A stretch of DNA of 35,273 bases from Comamonas aquatica NBRC 14918 (GTDB lineage Bacteria > Pseudomonadota > Gammaproteobacteria > Burkholderiales > Burkholderiaceae_C): positions 1 to 35,273 of the forward strand of contig NZ_BBJR01000062.1 of NCBI RefSeq assembly GCF_000739875.1, written 5' to 3'. Both the position numbers and the translations under genes were made by a program. The notes beneath the pieces were generated by a model. It had not been told where the DNA came from. It made no database searches and saw nothing but the letters and a program-made list of their open reading frames with translations. Below, one piece after another: positions 16,493 through 23,626 of this stretch (position 1 is its first letter; every line of letters begins with the position of its first letter).

Positions 16493-17572
16493 TTACTCCG
16501 GCAGCTTCACTTGCAGGTGGGCGGGCCACTGGGCACCGGGCTCGGCCAGCACCCAGGCCTGGCCGGGCAGGCCGGTCTTCACCTGGCTCAGGTGCTTTTG
16601 CAGCAGTTGCGGGTCGATCTGCGCTTTGACGCGGAACATCAGCTTCTGGCGTTCGCTGGCGGTCTCCACGGTCTTGGGCGTGAACTGGGCGGTGCTGGCC
16701 ACGAAGCTGACCTTGGCGGGGATCACCCACTGCGGCGCGGCGTCCAGCACGATGCGCACCTCGGCGCCCAGGGCCACGCGGCCGGCCACGGTCTCGGGCA
16801 GGAAGAAGCCCATGTACACGTCCGACAGGTCCACCAGGTTCAGCAGCTTGCCGCCGGCCCCCAGCACCTCGCCGGGCTGGGCCAGGCGGAACTGCACGCG
16901 CCCATCGCGCGGGGAGGTCAGCGTGCTGTCGTCGAGTTCGGCATCAATGCGCTGCACGGTGGCCGCGGCGGCGGTCACGGCCGAGACCGAGCCGGTGACC
17001 TGGGCCTTGGCCGCCTCGATGGCTGCTTTGGCGGCCGCCGCCTGGGCCTGTGTGGCCTTCAGTGCGGCCTGGGCGCTGCGCATGCGGGCGCGGTCGTCGT
17101 CCAGTTCCTGCACGGCGCTGGCGCCTTCCTTGGCCAGGGTTTCGGAGCGCGCCAGGCGGCGCTGGGCGGCGTCCAGCTCGGCCTCGCGCTGGGTCACCAG
17201 GGCCAGGGCGGCGGCGTGGTCGCTTTCGCGCAGCGCCACCTGGGCGCGGGCGGCGGCCACGTTGTGCTCGGCCCGGTCCTTGCCGGCCACGGCCTCGGCA
17301 TGCTGGGCCTGAAGGGTGTGGATCTGCATGCGCGCCAGCGGTTCGCCGGCTTTCACGAAGGCGCCTTCGGTGACCAGGATCTCTTCGACCCGGCCGCCGA
17401 GCTTGGTGGCGACGTCGATCTCCGTGGCTTCGATGCGGCCGTTGCCGCTGGCCAGGCCGGCATCGACCTGGCTGGCCTGCCATTGCTGCCAGGCATAGCC
17501 AGCGGCCAGCAGCAGGGCCGCGGCAATCGCGACGGTGGTGAGGGTCTTGCGGGTGGTGGGTGCGATGGGCAT
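16493..17572 (-). CDS. HlyD/YhiI-type periplasmic adaptor (membrane fusion) protein
   Basis: The 359-residue protein has an N-terminal membrane anchor (about 10-27). The conserved NGRIEATEIDVATKLGGRVE opens the first lipoyl half, followed by a long Ala-rich coiled-coil hairpin (about 90-215). The second lipoyl half and beta-barrel segments follow, including SPRDGRVQFRLAQPGEV and FFLPETVAGRVALGAEV. It should bridge the inner-membrane ABC transporter and the outer-membrane factor encoded next to it. A GTG three codons upstream is an alternative start; neither has a strong ribosome site. The gap from the outer-membrane-factor stop is under 20 bp, and the ABC fusion gene starts six bases after this stop, so translation is probably coupled. 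Confidence 0.93.
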   Translation of the reverse strand: MPIAPTTRKTLTTVAIAAALLLAAGYAWQQWQASQVDAGLASGNGRIEATEIDVATKLGGRVEEILVTEGAFVKAGEPLARMQIHTLQAQHAEAVAGKDRAEHNVAAARAQVALRESDHAAALALVTQREAELDAAQRRLARSETLAKEGASAVQELDDDRARMRSAQAALKATQAQAAAAKAAIEAAKAQVTGSVSAVTAAAATVQRIDAELDDSTLTSPRDGRVQFRLAQPGEVLGAGGKLLNLVDLSDVYMGFFLPETVAGRVALGAEVRIVLDAAPQWVIPAKVSFVASTAQFTPKTVETASERQKLMFRVKAQIDPQLLQKHLSQVKTGLPGQAWVLAEPGAQWPAHLQVKLPE

Positions 17573-17590
17573 GGTGGGCACTGCGGTCGG

Positions 17591-19045
17591 TTAGGGGGTG
17601 ACGGCGGAGGGGCGCTGGCGGTCAGTGCCGGCGGGGGCGCCCCCCAGGGCGGTGTACAGGCTGACCTGGGCGGCCTGCAGGGCGTAGGCCACCTGCACCG
17701 CCTGCTGCGCGGCGCCCAGCAGCTCGCGCTGGGCATCCAGCACGTCCAGGTAGGGCGAGGCGCCGTTGTCATAGCGCAGCTGGGCCAGGCGGTTGCGCTC
17801 CTGCAGCACCTGCAGGTTGTCCTGCTGCACTCGCAGCTGCTGCGCCAGGAAGTGGCGCGCCGACAGGGCATCGGCCACCTCGCGGAAGGCGGTCTGCACG
17901 CTGCGCTCGTAGCTGGCCACGGCGCTGTGCTGGCGCACCGTGGCCAGGTCCAGGTTGGCGCGGCGGCGGCCCCCGTCCAGGATGGGCAGGGAGATGCTGG
18001 GGGCAAAGGTCCAGGCCTTGCTGCCACTCTCAAACAGGCCGTCCAGCTGCGCGCTGGCCGTGCCGAAGCTGCCGGTCAGCGCAATGCGCGGGAAGAAGGC
18101 CGCGCGGGCGGCCGCCACCTGGGCGTGGGCGGCCTGCAGCTGGTGCTCGGCTGCGACGATGTCGGGCCGCGCCTGCAGCAGGTGGGAGGGCAGGCCGGCC
18201 GGGACCTCGCCCAGGATGGCGGCTCCCGGCGGCCGCTCGGGCAGCGCGGCCACATCCTGGCCGGTGAGCTGTGCCAGGGCGTGGACCAGCTGCGCGCGTT
18301 CCTGTTCCAGTTGCACCACCAGGGCATGGGCCTGGTTGTACAGGCTTTGCACCTGGGTCAGCGCGTATTTGGAGGTGCTGCCGACCTCGTGGCGGCGCGT
18401 GAAGATGCGCTGGGTCTCGGCCCGGGTGTCCAGCGTGCTGCGCGCCAGGTGCAGGCGCTCGTCGGTCTCGCGCAGCGCCAGGTAGCTGCGGGCCACCTGG
18501 CCCAGCAGCGTCAACTGGGCGGCCCGGGCCCCGGCGGCGCTCGCCAGGTACTGCTGCAGGGCGGCCTCGTCCAGGCTGCGCACGCGGCCCCACAGGTCCA
18601 GCTCCCAGCTGTTGAGACCGACGAAGACTTCATGGTCGCTGCCGGTGACCGGGCGGCCGCTGACGTTCAGATCGCCGGGTACGCTGGCCCGGGCATGGCT
18701 GCTGCCCACGGCCACCGTCGGAAACCGGTCGGCACGCTGCAGGCCGTGCACGGCGCGGGCTTCTTCGACCCGCAGCAGCGCCAGGCGCAGGTCGCGGTTG
18801 TGGGCCAGGGCCTGGGTCTGCAGCTGGGCCAGCGTGGGGTCCTGCACCCACTGCTGCCAGTCGGGCAAGGCGGCGGTCACCGGGGTGGCATGGCTGTCGG
18901 AGGGCCACTGGCCGGGCAGCACGCCGGGGTCGGGTTGCGCCAGGGACGGTGCGCCAGGGGCGCAGCCGCCCAGCAGCAGGGTGCACGCCAGCGACACCGC
19001 CAGGCGGACGGGAACGGCAGGGGGCAGGCAAACGGAGGTGTTCAT
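17591..19045 (-). CDS. Outer-membrane efflux lipoprotein, NodT/OprM family
   Basis: The 484-residue protein has a lipoprotein signal peptide (lipobox LLGGC, Cys28). Two tandem repeats of the TolC/OprM fold follow, with WELDLWGRVRSLDEAA in the first and SISLPILDGGRRRANLDLA in the second. Family members trimerise into the outer-membrane channel of tripartite pumps. It is the first gene of the operon and would supply the exit duct for the adaptor and the ABC fusion. I start at MNTSVCLPPA because it opens the signal peptide; the 32 in-frame residues upstream are low-complexity and unlike a leader. A perfect 9-bp palindrome sits 66 bp upstream. Confidence 0.93.
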   Translation of the reverse strand: MNTSVCLPPAVPVRLAVSLACTLLLGGCAPGAPSLAQPDPGVLPGQWPSDSHATPVTAALPDWQQWVQDPTLAQLQTQALAHNRDLRLALLRVEEARAVHGLQRADRFPTVAVGSSHARASVPGDLNVSGRPVTGSDHEVFVGLNSWELDLWGRVRSLDEAALQQYLASAAGARAAQLTLLGQVARSYLALRETDERLHLARSTLDTRAETQRIFTRRHEVGSTSKYALTQVQSLYNQAHALVVQLEQERAQLVHALAQLTGQDVAALPERPPGAAILGEVPAGLPSHLLQARPDIVAAEHQLQAAHAQVAAARAAFFPRIALTGSFGTASAQLDGLFESGSKAWTFAPSISLPILDGGRRRANLDLATVRQHSAVASYERSVQTAFREVADALSARHFLAQQLRVQQDNLQVLQERNRLAQLRYDNGASPYLDVLDAQRELLGAAQQAVQVAYALQAAQVSLYTALGGAPAGTDRQRPSAVTP

Positions 19046-19110
19046 GGCAAGCACGGAAGTGAAACGGGCCGCTGGCCGCGGGGGCACAACAAGGTCCCGC
19101 CAGCCTGCGG

Positions 19111-19131
19111 CGCCACCGCAGGGCGGTGGCG
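19111..19131. promoter_or_regulatory. Palindrome CGCCACCGC-N3-GCGGTGGCG upstream of the export operon
   Basis: Perfect 9-bp arms with a 3-base spacer lie in the 306-bp gap 19046-19351 that must carry the operon promoter. It is a candidate operator or leader hairpin. The rest of the gap is GC-rich, and I see no gene or clear -35/-10 pair in it. Confidence 0.4.
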
Positions 19132-19351
19132 GGCTGTACAAGGTCTGCAGTCGGTGCAGGAAGCGGTGGCAGCGCCGGGCTGCAAGGCCGCCCGGTGCGG
19201 GTTGGCGGGGTTCACCAGTCTAGTGTTGCAGCCTTGCCGTGCGGTGTGGGCAAAGGCCAGCGGTGCCACTAGGGTTAGCCCCCGGGGGATGTTTCCAAAA
19301 GTTGTGCGCTGCGGCAATACTGTCGGGTTGGCCGTCGCGTGGGGCATGCGT

Positions 19352-19702
19352 TCACAGGGGCAGCCAGCGCTGCCACCAGGCGGGTGCCGGGGCCGGGCGG
19401 GCGACGGCCCCGTAGGCCTGCAGCAGTGGCAGCAGCGCGGCATCGCCGCGGGACTGCGCGGCCTGCAGGGGGCTCACGCTGCCCAGCTCCGCAGGCAGGT
19501 TGGGGTCGGCGCCATGCTCCAGCAGCAGGCGAGCGACCTCGGCATGGCCCTGCAGCAGGCTGGCGACCAGGGCCGTCTGCATCACCTCGGGGTGCTGGTA
19601 GTCGACGTCCACCCCGGCACTCAGGTGGTAGCGCACGCAGGCCGCATCGCCGCGCTCGGCCGCGTTGTACATGTCTTTCCAATCACCGCTTCCACTGGCC
19701 AT
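19352..19702 (-). CDS. Small ankyrin-repeat protein
   Basis: The 116-residue protein is built of about three ankyrin repeats: MYNAAERGDAACVRYHLSAG, then QTALVASLLQGHAEVARLLLEHGADPN and SPLQAAQSRGDAALLPLLQAYGA. No signal peptide or membrane segment is present. Ankyrin domains bind proteins; the partner is unknown. GAGGAGG six bases before the ATG fixes the start. An in-frame upstream extension exists but is Arg/Pro-rich shadow sequence. The GlcD-like gene lies 329 bp upstream on the same strand. Confidence 0.85.
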   Translation of the reverse strand: MASGSGDWKDMYNAAERGDAACVRYHLSAGVDVDYQHPEVMQTALVASLLQGHAEVARLLLEHGADPNLPAELGSVSPLQAAQSRGDAALLPLLQAYGAVARPAPAPAWWQRWLPL

Positions 19703-20031
19703 GGCGCCTCCTCGTTGGTCCGTCCTCCCGTCCTTGTAGAGCAAGGGCCGGGGTTCGCACAGCGGGATTTCGCGCAGTCGGCGTGGGAAGTGAGCCCGGG
19801 AGCGCGTGGTCGGCGGGCTGCGGCGGTGAAAAGTGCTTGGCAGGTCCCGGGTGCCGCGGGCCCTGGGTGCATCCGCCCTGTGCCCGGCGCGGCCGTGGCA
19901 CGGGCGGCTCATCGGGTGCCAGTGGTGCGGGGATGGCCCCGTGGTGGCCGGGCATCGCCCGCCGCCGAGCGCACCTGCACGCAGAGGCCGCCCGGGGCTG
20001 CAAACGATGTGGCAGGCGGGCGCTGGGCCGC
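19703..20031. other. 329-bp gap with no recognisable gene
   Basis: GC-rich sequence lies between the GlcD-like stop and the ankyrin start. It contains the ankyrin ribosome site at its low end. I found no convincing terminator, promoter or short coding region in it. Confidence 0.5.
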
Positions 20032-21516
20032 TCAGAACCTGGGCAGGTCCGGGTGGCTGATCTGGCCGCCGCGCACCAGCATCTTGCCGTACTCCGCGCA
20101 GCGGTTGTGCGTGGGGATGACCTTACCGGGGTTCAGCAGGCCGGCCGGGTCGAAGGCGGCCTTCAGGGCGAACATCTGCTGGTTCTCCTCGGTGGTGAAC
20201 TGGGTGCACATGCTGTTGAGCTTTTCCACGCCCACGCCGTGCTCGCCGGTCACCGTGCCGCCCATGGCCACGCTGGTCTCCAGGATGTCGGCGCCGAACA
20301 GCTCGCAGCGGTGCAGCTCGTCGGCGTCGTTGGCATCGAAAAGGATCAGCGGGTGCAGGTTGCCGTCGCCGGCGTGGAACACGTTGGCGCAGCGCAGTTG
20401 GTACTTCTTTTCCATCTCCTGGATGGCCAGCAGGATGTCGGCCAGGCGCTTGCGCGGGATGGTCGAGTCCATGCACATGTAGTCGGGGCTGATGCGGCCA
20501 CTGGCGGGGAAGGCGTTCTTGCGCCCGCTCCAAAAGCGCAGGCGTTCCTCCTCGCTCAGGCTCACGCTGAGGGCCGTGGCGCCGGCGGCGCGCAGCACCT
20601 CGCTCATGCGGGCGATCTCTTCCTCCACCTCTTCGGGCGTGCCATCGGATTCGCACAGCAGGATGGCCTCGGCCGTCAGGTCGTAGCCGGCCTTGACGAA
20701 GTCCTCCACCGCGGCCGTCATGGGCTTGTCCATCATCTCCAGCCCGGCCGGGATGATGCCGGCCGCGATCACGGCGGCCACGGCGTCGCCGGCTTTGCGC
20801 ACGTCATCGAAGCTGGCCATGATGCAGCGCGCCAGCTGCGGCTTGGGTACCAGCTTGACGGTCACTTCCGTCACCACGGCCAGCATGCCCTCGCTGCCGA
20901 TCATGGCGGCCAACAGGTCGTAGCCGGGCGCGTCCAGCGCGTCGGAGCCGAACTCGACCGGTTCGCCCTCGATGGTGAAGCCTTTGACCTTCAGCACGTT
21001 GTGCACCGTCAGACCGTATTTCAGGCAGTGCACGCCGCCGGAGTTCTCGGCCACGTTGCCGCCGATGGTGCAGGCGATCTGGCTGCTGGGGTCGGGGGCG
21101 TAGTAGAGGCCGTAGGGCGCAGCGGCCTCGCTGATGGCCAGGTTGCGCACGCCGCACTGCACCACGGCCGTGCGGCTGTAGGCATCGACCTTGAGGATCT
21201 GGTTGAACTTGGCCAGCGACAGCGTCACGCCCAGGGCATGGGGCATGGCGCCGCCGGACAGGCCGGTGCCCGCGCCGCGTGCCACCACGGGCACGTTGAC
21301 AGCGTGGCAGGCCTTGAGCACCGCCTGGACCTGGTCATAGGTCTCGGGCAGGCAGACCACCAGCGGGCGCTGGCGGTAGGCGGTCAGGCCGTCGCACTCG
21401 TACGGTGTGGTGTCTTCGGCATTCCACAGCAGGGCGTGCTCGGGCACATGCTGGCGCAGGGCGGCCACGACTTCGGCCTGGCGGGTGGCGCGTTCGGAAA
21501 GGCTGGGGCTGGTCAT
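20032..21516 (-). CDS. FAD-linked oxidase, GlcD family (glycolate / D-2-hydroxy-acid dehydrogenase)
   Basis: The 494-residue protein has an N-terminal PCMH-type FAD domain (PVVARGAGTGLSGGA at 76-90; DPSSQIACTIGGNVAENSGG). Its C-terminal FAD-oxidase domain has FHAGDGNLHPLILFD and GTVTGEHGVGVEK. This is the pattern of GlcD and bacterial D-lactate dehydrogenases, which oxidise 2-hydroxy acids and pass electrons to the quinone pool. The partners GlcE and GlcF are not adjacent, so it may act alone as a D-2-hydroxy-acid dehydrogenase or pair with subunits encoded elsewhere. I start at MTSPSLSERA; the in-frame upstream codons begin in AT-rich spacer. A LysR gene lies immediately upstream on the same strand, separated by a dispersed repeat. 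Confidence 0.9.
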   Translation of the reverse strand: MTSPSLSERATRQAEVVAALRQHVPEHALLWNAEDTTPYECDGLTAYRQRPLVVCLPETYDQVQAVLKACHAVNVPVVARGAGTGLSGGAMPHALGVTLSLAKFNQILKVDAYSRTAVVQCGVRNLAISEAAAPYGLYYAPDPSSQIACTIGGNVAENSGGVHCLKYGLTVHNVLKVKGFTIEGEPVEFGSDALDAPGYDLLAAMIGSEGMLAVVTEVTVKLVPKPQLARCIMASFDDVRKAGDAVAAVIAAGIIPAGLEMMDKPMTAAVEDFVKAGYDLTAEAILLCESDGTPEEVEEEIARMSEVLRAAGATALSVSLSEEERLRFWSGRKNAFPASGRISPDYMCMDSTIPRKRLADILLAIQEMEKKYQLRCANVFHAGDGNLHPLILFDANDADELHRCELFGADILETSVAMGGTVTGEHGVGVEKLNSMCTQFTTEENQQMFALKAAFDPAGLLNPGKVIPTHNRCAEYGKMLVRGGQISHPDLPRF

Positions 21517-21617
21517 GGCGCCGACTGTAGGGCAAGCCGTGGCGCGGTGCTGTGATTTTTTTGGCAAGCGGCTGTGAAAGCGTCACCGGCACGACCCCGG
21601 GGGGCGTCCAGGTACTT

Positions 21618-21675
21618 CAAAATCAGGAGCTGCTGACGCTCGTCCTGCTTGTGTTAAGTGCCAATTTTGCTCAAA
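21618..21675. repeat. Second copy of the AGCTGCT/CGCTCGTC dispersed repeat
   Basis: Bases 21618-21644 match 2795-2821 at 23 of 27 positions, differing at positions 9, 10, 18 and 19 of the alignment. The downstream part ends in CAATTTTGCTCAAAAAAGC and shows a local drop in GC. It fills the spacer between the LysR stop and the GlcD-like start region. Confidence 0.75.
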
Positions 21676-21681
21676 AAAGCA

Positions 21682-22605
21682 TCAGCCTACGGTCTTGGCC
21701 AGCCACTCGGCGAAGGCCTGGCATTCCCAGCGGTCCATGGTGCCGGTGCGCCAGCATAGGTAGTGGGCATGGGGGCTGGCCACGTCCAGGTCGAACAGGC
21801 GCACCAGGGTGCCGTTGTCCAGCCAGGGGGCACCGAGCTTGAGGCGCACCGGCGCCACGCCCATGCCGGCTGCGGCAGCGTCGCACAGCAGGCCCACATC
21901 GTTGAACTGCGAGCCTTCGCTGGGCTCGGCCCAGTCCAGGCCGGCGGCCTGGAACCAGGGGCGCCAGGATTCCAGCGGGCTGCGCAACAGCGGCAGCTCC
22001 TGCAGGTCCTCGGGCTTGGTGATGGGGCCGTGCTGGCGCAAAAAACTGGGCGAGGCCACGGGCGTGTAGACGTCGCGGGCAATCTCCAGGTGTTCCACGT
22101 CCGCGTAATGGCCAACGCCGTAGCGCACCATCAGGTCGGCATCCTCGGCCACCACGTCCAGCAGCGGGATGGCGACCTGCAGCGTCAAGTCGATCTCGGG
22201 GTAGGCCTCGGTGAACTGCGCCAGGCGCGGGATCAGCATGCAGCGCGCAAAGGTGGGCGTGACCGCGATCTTCAGCCGTGCGCGGCCGCTGGCCACCGGG
22301 TGGTTGGGAAAGCATTGCAGCGCCCCCAGGCCTTCGCGCACCTGCTGCAGGTAGTTCTGGCCGTCGGTGGTCAGCGAAAAGTCCGTGCGCCCGAACAGCT
22401 GTGTGCCCAGCACCTGCTCCAGCTGGCGCACGCGGTGGCTGACCGCGCTGGGCGTGACGCTGAGCTCCTCGGCCGTCAGCGTCACGCTGCGCAGGCGCGC
22501 CAGGGCTTCAAAGGTCAGCAGGCACTGGATGGGCGGGATGCGCCGGGCTGAGCGGCTGTCGAAGAAGCGGCTGGGGCGCTGGCCGTTGCTGCGGGGTGTG
22601 GACAT
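21682..22605 (-). CDS. LysR-type transcriptional regulator (GcvA-like)
   Basis: The 307-residue protein has an N-terminal winged helix-turn-helix (about 24-83; VTLTAEELSVTPSAVSHRVR forms the recognition unit). A periplasmic-binding-protein-like effector domain follows, including RARLKIAVTPTFARCMLIPR and GLLCDAAAAGMGVAPVRLKL. The PPIQCLLTFEALARLRS opening and the SHRVRQLE helix resemble the GcvA subgroup. I start at MSTPRSNG because the 11 codons above it would need a TTG start. Its target is unknown. The GlcD-like gene next door on the same strand is a candidate, though LysR genes are more often divergent from their targets. Confidence 0.9.
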   Translation of the reverse strand: MSTPRSNGQRPSRFFDSRSARRIPPIQCLLTFEALARLRSVTLTAEELSVTPSAVSHRVRQLEQVLGTQLFGRTDFSLTTDGQNYLQQVREGLGALQCFPNHPVASGRARLKIAVTPTFARCMLIPRLAQFTEAYPEIDLTLQVAIPLLDVVAEDADLMVRYGVGHYADVEHLEIARDVYTPVASPSFLRQHGPITKPEDLQELPLLRSPLESWRPWFQAAGLDWAEPSEGSQFNDVGLLCDAAAAGMGVAPVRLKLGAPWLDNGTLVRLFDLDVASPHAHYLCWRTGTMDRWECQAFAEWLAKTVG

Positions 22606-22640
22606 AGCGCGGGGCGGTTGCTGCGGTTTTAAAAGCAAGA

Positions 22641-22710
22641 AGCGCTTGCGGTTGCTGATTTCAAGGGTGAAAACCTACGGAAACCCAGCAACGACAAGCG
22701 CTAGCTGCTG
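22641..22710. repeat. Inverted repeat with AGCGCT/AGCTGCT core
   Basis: Arms 22641-22657 and 22686-22702 (17 bases, two mismatches, 28-base loop) pair AGCGCTTG...GTTGCTG with CAGCAAC...CAAGCGCT. The right arm runs into AGCGCTAGCTGCTG, the core seen in the other dispersed repeats. It lies between the purU stop and the LysR start and may terminate the purU transcript. Confidence 0.7.
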
Positions 22711-22723
22711 CGATGTGCTTCGC

Positions 22724-23572
22724 TCAGCGGAAGACCACGGTCTTGTGGCCGTTGACCAGCACACGGTGTTCGCTGTGCCACTTCACGGCACGCGCCAGCA
22801 CCTGGCTTTCGGTGTCCTGGCCGCGGGCGGTCAGGTCTTCCACGGTGTCGGTGTGGTCGGCACGGGCCACGTCCTGCTCGATGATCGGGCCTTCGTCCAG
22901 ATCCGCGGTCACGTAGTGGGCGGTAGCGCCGATCAGTTTCACGCCACGGTCGTGCGCCTGGTAGTAGGGCTTGGCACCCTTGAAGCTGGGCAGGAAACTG
23001 TGGTGGATGTTGATCGCACGTCCGGACAGTTTTTGACACAAGTCATTAGACAGGACCTGCATATAACGGGCCAGAACGACCAGCTCGGCCCCTTCCGCCT
23101 CGATAATCTCGAACTGCTTGGCTTCGGCCTGGGCTTTGGTGGCGGCAGTCACCGGAATGTGGTGGAACGGGATGTTGTAGCTGGCGGCCAGTTGGTAGAA
23201 GTCGCGGTGGTTGCTGATGATGGCCTTGATGTCGATGGGCAGCAGGCCGGATTTCCAGCGGAACAGCAGGTCGTTGAGGCAGTGGCCCTGGCGGCTGACC
23301 ATCAGCACGGTCTTCATGCGCTCCGATTCGGCGTGCAGGCTCCACTTCATCTCGTAGGTGTCGGCCATGACGGCGGTCGCCGCCTTCAGGCCGGCCAGGT
23401 CGGTGTGCTCGCAGGCAAACTGCACACGCATGAAGAACAGACCGGTGGCGCTGTCGTTGAATTGGGAAGCTTCTTCGATGTTGGCGCCTTGCTCCAGCAG
23501 GAAGCCGGAGACGGCATGCACCAGACCACGGCGGTCGGGGCAGGACAGAGTAAGGATGTAGGCTTGGGTCAT
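22724..23572 (-). CDS. purU: Formyltetrahydrofolate deformylase PurU
   Basis: The 282-residue protein has an N-terminal ACT domain (YILTLSCPDRRGLVHAVSGF, about 4-80). The formyltransferase-fold catalytic domain includes RAINIHHSFLPSFKGA, with N188 and H190, and TAHYVTADLDEGPIIEQD, with D226 as the likely catalytic acid. PurU hydrolyses 10-formyl-THF to THF and formate, balancing one-carbon units for purine synthesis; the ACT domain senses glycine and methionine in known homologues. Length and motifs are standard. It is divergent from the GGDEF-EAL gene with only 54 bp between starts. Confidence 0.95.
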   Translation of the reverse strand: MTQAYILTLSCPDRRGLVHAVSGFLLEQGANIEEASQFNDSATGLFFMRVQFACEHTDLAGLKAATAVMADTYEMKWSLHAESERMKTVLMVSRQGHCLNDLLFRWKSGLLPIDIKAIISNHRDFYQLAASYNIPFHHIPVTAATKAQAEAKQFEIIEAEGAELVVLARYMQVLSNDLCQKLSGRAINIHHSFLPSFKGAKPYYQAHDRGVKLIGATAHYVTADLDEGPIIEQDVARADHTDTVEDLTARGQDTESQVLARAVKWHSEHRVLVNGHKTVVFR

Positions 23573-23626
23573 AGCAGGGGCAATTGTCGCAGCATGGGCG
23601 GGGCCAAGAGGGGATTGAGGAAATAC

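Noticed and set aside
14846..20482. A very long plus-strand open frame (over 1,800 codons) across the export operon
   Set aside because: It is antisense to four genes with clear domain motifs, is rich in Gln/Gly/His/Ala typical of shadow frames in high-GC DNA, and shows no recognisable domain.
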